Assembly: GCF_004526345.1 (NCBI RefSeq)
Contig: NZ_CP038213.1
Location: 1,612,001 to 1,676,000, forward strand
Length of the DNA: 64,000 bases
Direction of reading: 5' to 3'
Source: Ornithinimicrobium flavum
Lineage (GTDB): Bacteria > Actinomycetota > Actinomycetes > Actinomycetales > Dermatophilaceae
Shown: positions 37,128 to 46,605 of the stretch, one piece after another
Layout of the letters: the number at the start of each line of letters is the position of its first letter
Numbering within the stretch: position 1 is the stretch's first letter
Made by a program: the position numbers and the translations under genes
Notes under the pieces: model-generated
Databases searched by the model: none
The model's input: the letters and a program-made list of their open reading frames with translations, nothing else
What the model was told of the DNA's origin: nothing

Positions 37128-38081
37128 ATGACCGCACCCTCCGCAGGTGGGCGCCCCCGGGTGATCCACACCGGGCAGGCCCTGGTGGACCTCGTCGTCG
37201 AGGTGCCGCAGCTGCCTCCCCGAGGCGGCAACGTGAACGCGCGCACCACCACCCGCCACGCCGGCGGGTCGGTCACCATCCTCGTCGCGGCGGCCCGGCA
37301 GGGCGCCGTCACGGTGCAGGCCGGCGCGGTCGGGACCGGCCCCAACGGCGACCTGGTGCGCGAGGTGCTGGCGGCGGAGGGGGTCACGGTCAGCTCCCCG
37401 CCCGTGCCCGACCTGGACACGGCCGTGTGCGTCGTCCTGGTCGAGCCGACGGCGGAGCGCACCTTCATCACCACGCGTGCCGCCGAGCGGCGGATCAGCG
37501 TGGCGTCGCTGGCGACCTCGGCCCCGGTGGCCGGCGACGTGGTGTGCGTGACCGGCTACTCGCTCTTCGAGCCCACCGTGGGCCCGCTGCTGGAGTGGCT
37601 CGAGGCCCTGCACGACGGCGTCCGTGTGGTCCTGGACCCCGGGGCCGCCTTCGCCGGCTTCGCGGCCGGCCTGCGCGAACGGGTGCTGGCCCGCACCTCC
37701 GTCTGGACCTCCAACGCCCAGGAGGCCGCCGAGCTCACGGGCGCCGGGACCGTGGAGGAGTCCTGCCACCAGGTCGCCTCGCTGCTCGGACCCGACGCCG
37801 TGACCGTGGTCCGGGACGGTCCGCAGGGGTGCTTCGTCCGCGTCGACGGCACTGTCACCTATGTGCCCGGTTTCCCGCAGACCCCGCTCGACACCAACGG
37901 CGCCGGGGACACCCACACCGGGGTGCTGTGCGCGGGGCTCGTCGAGGGCCAGGACTGGGTCGAGGTGTGCCGCCGCGCCAACGCCGCGGGGGCGATCAAG
38001 GTCACCCGCAGGGGCCCCACGACGTCGCCCACGGCGGCCGAGGTCGACCAGTTCCTGCGGGCACGGTCCTCGATCACGTGA
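37128..38081 (+). CDS. PfkB-family carbohydrate kinase
   Basis: About 317 residues of the ribokinase/PfkB fold. The N-terminal HTGQALVDLVVEVPQLPPRGGNV and RHAGGSVTILVAAARQGAVT match the substrate-binding region, and DTNGAGDTHTGVLCAGLVEG is the PfkB signature with the catalytic Asp in GAGD. It phosphorylates a sugar or nucleoside; which one cannot be told. ATG 37128 is chosen over an in-frame GTG at 37110. It is divergent from the M20 gene across a 35-bp gap, so their promoters overlap. Confidence 0.85.
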   Translation: MTAPSAGGRPRVIHTGQALVDLVVEVPQLPPRGGNVNARTTTRHAGGSVTILVAAARQGAVTVQAGAVGTGPNGDLVREVLAAEGVTVSSPPVPDLDTAVCVVLVEPTAERTFITTRAAERRISVASLATSAPVAGDVVCVTGYSLFEPTVGPLLEWLEALHDGVRVVLDPGAAFAGFAAGLRERVLARTSVWTSNAQEAAELTGAGTVEESCHQVASLLGPDAVTVVRDGPQGCFVRVDGTVTYVPGFPQTPLDTNGAGDTHTGVLCAGLVEGQDWVEVCRRANAAGAIKVTRRGPTTSPTAAEVDQFLRARSSIT

Positions 38082-38106
38082 GGGCCGCGGGGCCCGGCCG
38101 GTCGGG

Positions 38107-38364
38107 TCAGGACCGCAGCAGCCGACCGGCCCCGGCGACGGCGAGCACGATGCCCACCGCGAGCACCACGACCGAGACGAGGGCCACGACCGCGCTGCCC
38201 GGGGCCAGGGCGTGCGCCACCGGGCCGGCGAGGACCACGAGCACGACGGAGAGCGCCAGCAGGACCTCGGGGGAGTGCTCGAACGGGTGGGCGACCTGGG
38301 AGGCCAGCGGGCGGGGCTCCCGGTGCGGGTGGACCCGCGGGTCGCGCGAGGTGAGGGTCGTCAT
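38107..38364 (-). CDS. Small two-helix membrane protein
   Basis: 85 residues. A polar N-terminal part (to about residue 32, HPHREPRPLASQVAHPFEHSP) is followed by two hydrophobic helices, VLLALSVVLVVLAGPVAHAL and AVVALVSVVVLAVGIVLAVAG. No known family is recognised. The 140 bp upstream hold an 11-bp direct repeat and a short inverted repeat that may control it. It is convergent with the PfkB kinase gene, 25 bp away. Confidence 0.55.
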   Translation of the reverse strand: MTTLTSRDPRVHPHREPRPLASQVAHPFEHSPEVLLALSVVLVVLAGPVAHALAPGSAVVALVSVVVLAVGIVLAVAGAGRLLRS

Positions 38365-38459
38365 GCTCTGCCCTGCCTTTCGGTGGGGACGGCGCCCCCT
38401 GCGCGCCGTCCACTACCCCCATGATGTTCCGGCGCGTCCGATCCGTTGCCAGGTCGGAC

Positions 38460-38481
38460 CGATCGTGACCCGATCGTGACC
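38460..38481. repeat. Tandem 11-bp direct repeat upstream of the small membrane protein
   Basis: CGATCGTGACC occurs twice in a row. Next to it GTCCGA (38436-38441) and TCGGAC (38454-38459) form an inverted repeat. The position 95-120 bp before a minus-strand start suggests a regulator-binding region. Confidence 0.5.
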
Positions 38482-38504
38482 TGGAGGACCGGTCCGCGCG
38501 CGGG

Positions 38505-39128
38505 TCAGCCCGACCAGGGTGTGCCGAACCGAGCCCCGTGGACGACCTCGTCGAAGGGTCGGCGACCCCGCCGCAGCGAGCGGGAGCGACGGTGCGGCAC
38601 GGCATACCCGAGCGAGACCACCCCCACCAGACGCCGGCCCTCCGGGACCCCGAAGGCCGCCCGCACGGCGGCGTGCCGGGTCGGGGGGACCCCGAAGAAG
38701 AGGGCGCCCAGTCCCTCGTCGACGGCGGTGAGCAGGATGAGGAGCGCGGCCATCCCGGTGTCGACGTCCCAGTAGGGGATCGGCCAGTGCGCCGGGGAGC
38801 GGTCGGTGCGGCCCTTGTCCGGCTCGGCGTAGCGGTCGAGGTACCGGTCCGGGTCCGACAGGCACAGGATGAGGACGGGCGCCGTCCGGACCCCCCGCAG
38901 CCAGCTGTCCATCTGCTCCTCGGGCACCTCGCCCGCGGTCGTGGTCCAGAAGCGCTCCCGGTCGGCCGGGTCGTCCAGCACCAGGAAGTCCCAGCCCTGC
39001 GAGAAGCCGGCGCTCGGCGCCCGGAGCGCGTGCGCCAGGGCCCGCCGCACCACCCTCGGGGGGCACCGGGCGCCCGGGGTCGTAGGCCCGCACATCCGTC
39101 GCCGACCGACCACCTCGCGCAGCTCCAT
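38505..39128 (-). CDS. Nitroreductase-family protein with a short out-of-frame patch
   Basis: 207-residue FMN-dependent nitroreductase-fold protein. MELREVVGRRRM opens it, APSAGFSQGWDFLVLDDP is the FMN-contact region, and GALFFGVPP and RLVGVVSLGYAVPHR lie near the end. Residues about 13-27 read CGPTTPGARCPPR, which does not fit. The same DNA one frame over reads VRAYDPGRPVPPE, exactly what the family expects. Thus one G is missing near 39093 and one extra near 39054, restoring the frame. The corrected protein is ordinary. Divergent from the GNAT/ligase gene. Confidence 0.8.
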   Translation of the reverse strand: MELREVVGRRRMCGPTTPGARCPPRVVRRALAHALRAPSAGFSQGWDFLVLDDPADRERFWTTTAGEVPEEQMDSWLRGVRTAPVLILCLSDPDRYLDRYAEPDKGRTDRSPAHWPIPYWDVDTGMAALLILLTAVDEGLGALFFGVPPTRHAAVRAAFGVPEGRRLVGVVSLGYAVPHRRSRSLRRGRRPFDEVVHGARFGTPWSG

Positions 39129-39178
39129 ACTCCGATCCTGGCAGGCGGCGGCCACGGGGCTGGTGCCAGACTGGGGCC

Positions 39179-41845
39179 ATGACGGACTCGGCGGAGCTGC
39201 CCCCCGGATACCCGCAGGAGTGGGAGGCGGACATCGTCCTGGCCGATGGCATGATCGCCCACGTCCGGCCGATCCTGCCCACGGACGCCGAGGCCCTGCA
39301 GGAGTTCCACGCCGGGCAGTCCGAGGAGTCCATCTACCTGCGCTTCTTCGCGCCGATCAAGCAGCTGTCCGCCAAGGACGTGCACCGGTTCACCCACATC
39401 GACTACAGCGACCGGGTGGCCCTGGTCGTGCTCATCCGGGGCAGGCTGTCGGGGATCGGACGCTATGACCGGATCGAGCCCGGAGGGCCGGTCGCCGAGG
39501 TCGCCTTCAACGTCTCCGACCACGAGCAGGGCCGGGGGATCGGCTCGGTGTTGCTGGAGCACCTCGCCGACATCGCCCGGGAGGACGGCGTCACCCGGTT
39601 CATCGCCGACGTCCTGCCGCAGAACCGCAAGATGATCTCGGTCTTCCGCGACGCGGGCTACGAGGTGGCCCACGAGTTCGACGACGGCGTCATCGCGGTG
39701 TCCTTCGACATCGAGCCGACCGACGCCTCGCGGGCGGTGCGGATGAGCCGCGAGCACCGTGCTGAGTCCCGCTCGATGCGGCGGGTCATGCACCCGAGGT
39801 CGGTGGCCGTCATCGGGGTCAGCCGGCGCACCGGCACCATCGGCCGGCCTTCTTCGAGGACCTCGTCGACGCCGGGTTCACCGGCCCGGTCCACGCCGTC
39901 AACAACCGGGCCGAGCCGGGCACGCAGATCCACGGGCACCCGACGATCCGGTCGGTCCGTGACATCGAGGGCGGCGTCGAACTGGCGGTCATCGCCGTGC
40001 CGGCGGCCGACGTCCTGGAGACCCTGGAGGAGTGCGCCGACGCCGGGGTGCGCGCCGTCGTCGTGCCGTCCGAGGGTTTCGCGGAGGTGGGCCCGGAGGG
40101 TGCCGCCTTGCAGCACCAGCTCCTGCTCTCGGCGCGACGCTTCGGGATGCGCGTGCTGGGCCCCAACAGCTTCGGCCTCATCAACACCGACCCCGAGGTC
40201 CGGCTCAACGCCTCGCTCGCCGCCGAGGACCAGGTCCCGCCGCACGGGTCGCTCGGGCTCTTCGCGCAGTCCGGGGGGCTGGGCATCGCGGTGCTCGCCT
40301 CGGCCAGGCGCCGGGGGCTGGGGATCTCCACCTTCGCCTCCGCGGGCAACCGGGTCGACATCTCCGGCAACGACCTCATGCAGTACTGGATGGACGACGC
40401 GGCCACCTCCGCCGTCGGGCTCTACCTGGAGTCGATGGGCAACCCGCGCAAGTTCTCCCGCATCGCCCGGGAGCTGTCGCGGGCCAAGCCGGTCATCGTG
40501 GTCAAGTCCGGCGTGGGTAAGTACGCCACCCCCCGCGGCCACCGGGTCCGCACCACCAAGGAGCGCCCGGAGACCTTCGCCGAGATGCTGCGCCAGTCGG
40601 GTGTGATCAGGGTCGACAACGCCCACCAGCTCTTCGACGTCGCCCAGCTCGTCCTCAACCAGCCGCTGCCGCGCGGCAACCGGGTCGCGATCGTCACCAA
40701 CAACGACGCCCTGGGGTCGCTGGCCGCCGACGCGGCCACCGCGGGCGGGCTGCACGTGGCCCACGGCCCGGTCGCCGTGCCCTCCGAGGCGGTGACCGCG
40801 ACCATCCGCGAGGCGGTCGACGCCGCGCTGGCCGACGAGCGGGTCGACGCCCTCGTCGTGGCCCTCATCCCGCCGCTGGCCCAGATCGACCCCCAGGTCG
40901 TGGCGGCCGTGGGGGAGGCGGTCTCCCGCAGCGACAAGCCCTGCGTGGCCACCTACCTGGGGATGCGGGGGGTCACCGCGGGGGCGTGTGTGCCGCCTAC
41001 CCCATGCCCGAGGACGGGGTGCGGGCGCTGGCGGCGGTCGTCGGCTACGCCGACTGGCTCGGCCGGGACCGGGGCGAGCGCGTCCGGCCGGAGGGGATCA
41101 GCCGCAAGGACGCGGCGGCGGTGGTCGACGCGGCGCTGACCCGGTCCACGCGCGGCGTCGACCTGTCCCCCGAGGAGGTGCGGACCCTGCTGGGCGCCTA
41201 CGGGATCGAGGTCTGGCCCACCGTCGCGGTCCACTCCGACGAGGAGGCCGTCGACGCCTACAAGGAGCTCAAGGGCACGGTCGTGCTCAAGGCGACCTCG
41301 CCGCTGCTGCAGCACCAGCCCGGCCAGGGCTGGATCCGCACCGGACTGCGCCACCCCAAGGCGGTCGGCGCGGCCTACCGCGACCTCGACGCCATGCTGC
41401 GCCCCCTGGGGGCCGAGGGCATCGCGATGCAGCGCATGGGGCCGGCCGGGGCGGTGGCCGTCGAGATCAACGCCGCCGAGGACCCTCTCTTCGGCCCCGT
41501 CGTCGGCTTCGGCGTCGCGGGCTGCCCATCGACCTGCTGGGCGACGAGGTGCACCGCTTCCCGCCGCTCACCGACGTCGACATCGAGCAGATGGTGTCCT
41601 CGATCAAGGCGGCACCGCTGCTGGACGGCTACCGCGGGGCGATGCCCGTGGACCACGCGGCCCTGCACGACCTCATCGCCCGGGTGTCCGTGCTCGCCGA
41701 CGACCACCCGGAGCTCGCGCACGTCCGGCTGAACCCCGTCATGGCTCACCAGGAGGGCATCGAGGTCCTCGGCGCGAGCATCCGGGTGGCGCCCGCGCCG
41801 ACGCGGGCCGACGCCGAGCGGCGCGTCCTGCCCACGGACGTCTGA
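39179..41845 (+). CDS. GNAT acetyltransferase fused to ADP-forming acyl-CoA synthetase (PatA-like), three frame breaks
   Basis: About 889 residues after correction. An N-terminal GNAT domain (about 20-175, with EQGRGIGSVLLEHLADIA as acetyl-CoA loop) is followed by CoA-binding and ligase domains (HPRSVAVIGVSRR, RVLGPNSFGLIN, LFAQSGGLGIAV) and an ATP-grasp domain (LSPEEVRTLLGAYGIEVWPT). This order matches the actinobacterial protein-lysine acetyltransferases, which acetylate acetyl-CoA synthetase and other enzymes. One base seems missing at about 39846, 40983 and 41521; the three losses together restore the frame. A CAGACT box lies 6 nt before ATG. Target proteins are unknown. Confidence 0.85.
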
Positions 41846-41858
41846 GACGATGGGGCGC

Positions 41859-42437
41859 ATGGTCCGTCGTCTGAGGTCTCCGCTGCCCGACCCCCTGGTC
41901 GCCGACATCGAGGCGGCCGGCTACCTGCCGGCCGTCGTGCACGACGTCGTGCTGACCGCCGTGGGTCGCGACAGCGTCGTCAGCCACCTGGTGCACGCCG
42001 AGACGACCTTCGACGAGACGGCCGTCCGCAACCACCTCACCGTCCTGGTCCTCACCGACCGCCGCCTGGTCATCGCCCACGCCGACGACCACGAGGGCCC
42101 GGAACGGCAGCGGATGGCAACCGCCACCAGCGAGACCGTCCCCCTGCGTCAGGTGCAGGGCGTCATGCTCACGCACGTCGTGCCGGACCCCGAGCAGTAC
42201 GACGGCAGCCTCGAGGGCCGCGCCGTCACCCTCACCCTCGGATGGGGCGCGGTCTCCCGGGTCGACCTCCTGCCCGCGATGTGCGAGGACCCCGAGTGCG
42301 AGGGTGACCACGGCTACGAGGGCACGGTCGCCCGGGACGACATCTCGCTGCGGGTGTCGGCGGACACCGACGGGGTCGCGCGCCTGGAGCAGGCGCTCTC
42401 CTTCGCCATGGAGCTGTCGGCCCGCCTGGGTCGGTGA
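41859..42437 (+). CDS. DUF5998-like conserved protein
   Basis: About 192 residues resembling an actinobacterial family of unknown function (DUF5998). Seen: an N-terminal DIEAAGYLPAVVHDVVLTAVG, a strand-rich middle (LTVLVLTDRRLVIAHADDH, AVTLTLGWGAVSRVDLLPA), a Cys pair in MCEDPECEGDHG and a C-terminal helix. The fold looks PH-like. ATG 41859 follows a GACGAT box by 7 nt; the ATG at 41850 is in frame and equally possible. It lies directly behind the acetyltransferase gene and just before the phosphodiesterase. Confidence 0.7.
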   Translation: MVRRLRSPLPDPLVADIEAAGYLPAVVHDVVLTAVGRDSVVSHLVHAETTFDETAVRNHLTVLVLTDRRLVIAHADDHEGPERQRMATATSETVPLRQVQGVMLTHVVPDPEQYDGSLEGRAVTLTLGWGAVSRVDLLPAMCEDPECEGDHGYEGTVARDDISLRVSADTDGVARLEQALSFAMELSARLGR

Positions 42438-42441
42438 GCGG

Positions 42442-43608
42442 GTGAGCGCCCCGGGGTATGCCGCCCCCGCCCGTTACCTGTCGCCGGCGCCGGGGCAGGG
42501 CCTGGCCTCGGTGCTGCCCGCGGCGCTGCTCAGCCTCGGGGCCGACCTGCCGGAGGGCGTCGAGGCCCCTGGTTGGGCGCTGCCCGCCACCCGGAGGGTC
42601 GTCGTGGTGCTCGTCGACGGGCTGGGGGCCCGGCAGCTGGAGCGGCGCAGCGGGCACGCGCGGACGTTGCGGACGATGGCCGGCCCGCTGGAGGAGGAGA
42701 CCTTCCGCTGCGGCTTCCCCTCGACCACCGCGACCAGCCTCACCAGCCTCGGCACCGGTCGTCGGGCCGGGGACCACGGCATCGTCGGCTGGCAGACCTG
42801 CTGGCGGGGCGGGCTGTTCAACCACCTGGCCTGGCGCGGCGGCCCCGATCCTGGTGCGCACCAGCCGCTGCCGACCCTCCTGCAGGAGGCGGGGCGTCGG
42901 GACATCACGGTGACGACGGTGTCACGGCCGCTCTTCGACGGGTCGGGCTTCACCCGGGCAGCGCTGCGCGGCGGCGGCTTCGTGGGCGCCGACGGCCCCG
43001 CGGAGCGTGCGGCCGGGGTGCTCGGGGCGCTGGCCCAGGCGGGTCGCCGCGGCCGGGCGCTGGTCTACGCCTACTGGGACGAGGTCGACAAGGCCGGGCA
43101 CGTGCACGGCCCCGACTCGTTGGCCTGGGGCGAGGCCGTGGAGGCCGTGGACACCTTCGTCGGGGACCTGCTCGAGCGCGTGCCCGCGGGGACGACAGTC
43201 GTCGTGACGTCCGACCACGGCATGATCGACGCACCGCACGCGCTGCGGCGCGACCTCGCCCACGACGAGACCCTGGCCCGGGGCGTGCGGGTGCTCGCCG
43301 GGGAGCCGCGGGCGCCACAGCTGTGGTGCGAGCCGGGTGCGGTCGCGGAGGTGGTGGCGACCTGGCGGGAGGAGCTGGGGGAGGACGCCGTCGTCCTGAC
43401 CCGTGAGGAGGCGATCGGGCTGGGATGGTTCGGTCCGGTCCGGGAGGGGTATGCCGAGCGGATCGGTGAGGTGGTCGTGGCCATGCTCGGCCGGGCCACG
43501 GTCCTCGACTCGCGCGTCCTGCGGCCGGAGGTGCTCCGTCTGGTCGGCCACCACGGGTCGATCACGGACGCGGAGACGGCGATCCCGCTGCTGGTGGCGC
43601 AGACCTGA
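42442..43608 (+). CDS. Alkaline phosphatase superfamily phosphodiesterase/nucleotide pyrophosphatase
   Basis: 388 residues. Metal-site motifs of the type I phosphodiesterase/NPP family are present: VVLVDGLGA (Asp), FPSTTATSLTSLGTG (nucleophile Thr), YWDEVDKAGHVHG (Asp, His), VVTSDHGMID (Asp-His), and a late HHGSITDAE. It hydrolyses a phosphodiester or pyrophosphate; the substrate is open. No signal peptide is visible. GTG 42442 lies 5 bp after the DUF5998-like stop, so the two are probably co-transcribed. It overlaps the convergent membrane-protein gene by 47 bp. Confidence 0.88.
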   Translation: MSAPGYAAPARYLSPAPGQGLASVLPAALLSLGADLPEGVEAPGWALPATRRVVVVLVDGLGARQLERRSGHARTLRTMAGPLEEETFRCGFPSTTATSLTSLGTGRRAGDHGIVGWQTCWRGGLFNHLAWRGGPDPGAHQPLPTLLQEAGRRDITVTTVSRPLFDGSGFTRAALRGGGFVGADGPAERAAGVLGALAQAGRRGRALVYAYWDEVDKAGHVHGPDSLAWGEAVEAVDTFVGDLLERVPAGTTVVVTSDHGMIDAPHALRRDLAHDETLARGVRVLAGEPRAPQLWCEPGAVAEVVATWREELGEDAVVLTREEAIGLGWFGPVREGYAERIGEVVVAMLGRATVLDSRVLRPEVLRLVGHHGSITDAETAIPLLVAQT

Positions 43609-44305
43609 GCCGGGCCAGCCGGCGCCAGCGCACGGGGTCGTGGACCCCGACCCGTTCCAGGTGGGTGAGCAGCGTCGCCAGGGCCAGGATGCAGCCGACC
43701 ATCTCCAGCGACTCCTCGATCCACTCCCACACCGGCATGAGCAGTCGGACGGGATGGTCGATGGGGAGGCCGCGGACCGCGATACCGGAGAGCAGCTCCA
43801 TCCCCACGGCCCCGGCGCCGTAGACGACGAGGGCCACCAGCAGACCGAGCTGCGCGGGGCGGGGGAGCGGCCGGAGGAGCACGGTCAGCGCGGCGAGAGC
43901 CACCAGGGCGATGGCGACCCCGGGCAGGAGCCACTCGTGGGTGACCAGCGTGCCGGTGCTCATGCCCAGGAGCGCCGGCAGCGTCTCGTGGACCGAGATC
44001 ATCTCGTCGATGCTCAGGAGGGCCACCGCCGTGGCCAGCGAGGCCCAGGCGAGCCGGTCCCGCCGGGTGCCCGCGGCGACCGCGGCCACGACGGCGAGCC
44101 CGACGACCAGCTGGAGAAGGCCGACGTTGAACCAGGTGGCGACCGAGGCCTCGGCGTTCATGTCCAGCCAGCGGGTGGAGGTCTTGCCGAAGCGGTCCTC
44201 CAGACGTTTCTGGTCCAGGTGCAGGCCCAGGTGGGGGATCCCCAGGAGGACGACGACGAGGCCGAGCCACCAGCTCGCGCGCAGGGCTGATCGGCTCCAG
44301 GGCAT
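43562..44305 (-). CDS. Polytopic membrane protein of unknown function
   Basis: 247 residues with six or seven membrane helices, beginning WWLGLVVVLLGIPHLGLHL. Between helices are charged stretches that could hold a metal (DLDQKRLEDRFGKTS-like loop, SIDEMISVHETL, EWIEESLEMVG). No family is recognised with confidence. The last about 15 residues overlap the phosphodiesterase gene on the other strand. It is divergent from tdk, sharing a 127-bp promoter region. Confidence 0.65.
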   Translation of the reverse strand: MPWSRSALRASWWLGLVVVLLGIPHLGLHLDQKRLEDRFGKTSTRWLDMNAEASVATWFNVGLLQLVVGLAVVAAVAAGTRRDRLAWASLATAVALLSIDEMISVHETLPALLGMSTGTLVTHEWLLPGVAIALVALAALTVLLRPLPRPAQLGLLVALVVYGAGAVGMELLSGIAVRGLPIDHPVRLLMPVWEWIEESLEMVGCILALATLLTHLERVGVHDPVRWRRLARLRSAPPAAGSPSPRP

Positions 44306-44420
44306 GGCGGGCAGTCTAGGCGGGCTGCTGACGCTGCTCCCCGCCTGCCTCGGCGGCCGCTACCGCCTGCCCCGCCCGCACCCTCGCCCGCCCCACCCTC
44401 GCCGCCGGGTCGGGCGCCCG

Positions 44421-44426
44421 TAGACT
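44421..44426 (+). promoter_or_regulatory. -10 box of a probable leaderless promoter (tdk)
   Basis: TAGACT ends 6 nt before the GTG at 44433. No ribosome-binding site lies in the gap, so the transcript probably begins at the start codon. Confidence 0.5.
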
Positions 44427-44432
44427 GCGCGG

Positions 44433-45155
44433 GTGGCCGAGCTCGTCTTCTTCACCGGGACCATGGACTGCGGCAAGTCGACCCTCGCGCTGCAGATGGA
44501 CCACACCCACTCGGCCCGGGGCCGGCAGGGCCTGCTCTTCACCCAGCACGACCGTTCGGGGGAGGCCGTGCTGTCCTCCCGGCTGGGCCTGACCAAGCCG
44601 GCGCTGGAGGTCACCGAGGACCTCGACTTGTGGGAGATGGTCGTCGGGCAGGTCACCAACGGGCGCCGGGTCGACTACCTCATCTGCGACGAGGCCCAGT
44701 TCTACTCCCCGGCGCAGGTGGAGCAGCTGGCCCGCCTGGTCGACGAGATGGGCGTGGACGTCTTCGCCTTCGGGATCACCGCGGACTTCCGGACCGAGCT
44801 CTTCCCCGGGTCGCGGCGGCTCATCGAGCTCGCCGACCGCACCCAGCAGCTGCAGGTCGAGGCGTTGTGCTGGTGCGGCCGGTCGGCGACGGTGAACGCC
44901 CGGGTCGTCGACGGGGTCATGGTCGTCGAGGGGGAGCAGGTCGTCGTGGGGGACGTGCAGGGGGAGGAGACGGGCGACGACGGCGAGGGTGTCCCCGTCG
45001 TGGAGTACGAGACCCTGTGCCGTCGGCACTACATGCGCCGGATGAACTCTGCCGCCGCCCGTGCGGCCTCGCTCTCCCCGGACACGCTGCCCTTCGACCT
45101 CGACCTGTGCCCCCTGCCGGCGCCGGTCACCCCCGGTCGCGAGAGCCGAACATGA
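44433..45155 (+). CDS. tdk: Thymidine kinase, type II
   Basis: 240 residues. Phosphorylates thymidine to dTMP in pyrimidine salvage. Walker A is GTMDCGKS (9-16), the Walker B/catalytic Glu region is LICDEAQFYS, and FGITADFRTELFPGS forms the lasso-side substrate site. Zinc-site cysteines are in LCWCGRSATVNAR and ETLCRRHY. An acidic insert (about 165-195, VVGDVQGEETGDDGEG) sits within the lasso/zinc region and is longer than usual. Leaderless start at GTG 44433. It overlaps the convergent sepH gene by 29 bp. Confidence 0.95.
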   Translation: MAELVFFTGTMDCGKSTLALQMDHTHSARGRQGLLFTQHDRSGEAVLSSRLGLTKPALEVTEDLDLWEMVVGQVTNGRRVDYLICDEAQFYSPAQVEQLARLVDEMGVDVFAFGITADFRTELFPGSRRLIELADRTQQLQVEALCWCGRSATVNARVVDGVMVVEGEQVVVGDVQGEETGDDGEGVPVVEYETLCRRHYMRRMNSAAARAASLSPDTLPFDLDLCPLPAPVTPGRESRT

Positions 45156-46533
45156 TGTCGTCCCAGCTGGGCACGCTGGTGCGTCCCTTGCGCGGCGGCG
45201 CGGCCGGCTTCGGGGGGGCCGGCTCCTTGGTGACTGTCGAGGACCCCGCGTCCGCCTGAGGCTCGGCTCCGTCGGCCTCGTCGTCGTCGTTGTCGTCGTC
45301 CCGGTCGTCCGCGTCGTCCGAGTCGTCCCGGTCGTCCGGGCCGAGCTCCTCCGCGTCCTCCTCGCCCTCGAGCTCGGGGGCCGGCTCGTCGCCTGGCCCC
45401 TCGTCCGCGAGCTCGGAAGTCGGCTCGTCGCTGTCAGGTCCGTCGTCCTCGAGCTCGTCGTCCGTGCCGAAGAACTCGTCGAAGCTGACCTCGCCCGGCT
45501 CCAGGGTGCGGGCGTAGGCGCCGTCGGGCTCCGGGTCCGGCTCGACGGGGGCCGGGTCCTCGACGGCGAACTTCGGCATGCGCAGCCGCCTGCGCTGACG
45601 CCGGCCCGCGGACCGGGCGTCGTCCTCGCCGGCGACCCCCGGGTCGCCGGCGGACCCGGTCTCGGGCTCCCGGTCGGCGTCGGCGGACTCCTCGTCGTGC
45701 TCCTCGGCCGCCCGGGGATGCGCGGCCGGCGGGTCACCCATCGTGTCCGGGTCGTAGTGCAGGTCCTCCAGCGGCAGCACCTCGTCGGGCATGGACCGCT
45801 GCCCCGGCACGTGGGCCGGGTCGTGCGGACCCAGCTCCTTGCGGGGGCGGCGGTTGCGACGCTGACGCCGCTCGCGCATGCTGGCCATCAGGTCGGCGGC
45901 AGCCTCGTCCTCGCTGTGCGAGGCCCCCAGGACGGGGTGCCCGGCGAGACCGCCCGGCAGCGCCTGCTCGTCCTCCGAGAGCCAGCGGGCCTCGTCGTCC
46001 AGCGCGTCGATGGCACGGGTCGCCACGTCGTAGTGCCAGGCGGCCCGGCGCTCCCGTCCCCCGGCGCTGAAGATGACCAGGACGGTCCAGGGCCCGTGCG
46101 CCTCGTGCCGCGCCGCGTCCCAGCTGATGTCCCCGAGCTCGACCCCGCGCGCCTGCAGGCGCTCACGGACCCGCCGGTCCAGGGTGTGGGTCCCGTCGGT
46201 CCGCCCCTGGGCCCTGACGTGCGCGCGCTGGGCCAGGCTGGCGACGTGCTCCCGCTCGGCGAGCACCGGACCCTCGAAGCGCCGCACGCGCTCCAGCTCC
46301 CACCCGGTCAGGCCGGCGACCTCCTCGGCCGTCTGCCCCGCCCGGATCATCGACTGCACGTCCCGCGGGCTCGCCGAGGAGGCTCCCGGCCTCCCGCTCG
46401 GGCCCGGGCGGGGACGCGGCCGCAGGGCCGACCGGAGGCGGTCGTCGACGGGGACGGCAAACTTCGTGCCGTCCTCCGCGGACACCACCAGACGGCCACC
46501 CTCGTCGAGCTCGACGAACTGGAGCTGCTGCAT
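45127..46533 (-). CDS. sepH: Septation protein SepH
   Basis: 468 residues. SepH helps assemble FtsZ at the division septum in actinobacteria. The N-terminal DUF3071 domain (residues 1-190, MQQLQFVELDEGGRLVV, GQTAEEVAGLTGWELERVRRFE helix-turn-helix, WTVLVIFSAGGRERRAAWHYD) is clear. A long acidic, disordered region (about 300-440, rich in Asp and Glu) follows. The protein ends in the conserved TSVPSWDDIMFG motif. It starts at ATG 46533. The acidic segment is longer than in Streptomyces SepH, a feature that varies between genera. Confidence 0.93.
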   Translation of the reverse strand: MQQLQFVELDEGGRLVVSAEDGTKFAVPVDDRLRSALRPRPRPGPSGRPGASSASPRDVQSMIRAGQTAEEVAGLTGWELERVRRFEGPVLAEREHVASLAQRAHVRAQGRTDGTHTLDRRVRERLQARGVELGDISWDAARHEAHGPWTVLVIFSAGGRERRAAWHYDVATRAIDALDDEARWLSEDEQALPGGLAGHPVLGASHSEDEAAADLMASMRERRQRRNRRPRKELGPHDPAHVPGQRSMPDEVLPLEDLHYDPDTMGDPPAAHPRAAEEHDEESADADREPETGSAGDPGVAGEDDARSAGRRQRRRLRMPKFAVEDPAPVEPDPEPDGAYARTLEPGEVSFDEFFGTDDELEDDGPDSDEPTSELADEGPGDEPAPELEGEEDAEELGPDDRDDSDDADDRDDDNDDDEADGAEPQADAGSSTVTKEPAPPKPAAPPRKGRTSVPSWDDIMFGSRDRG

Positions 46534-46605
46534 GGTGCACCACTGTGCCACCCGCGCCGGGCGCGTGCCGGGAGGGCACGCCGCCGACGGTAGGCTGACC
46601 GGGCC

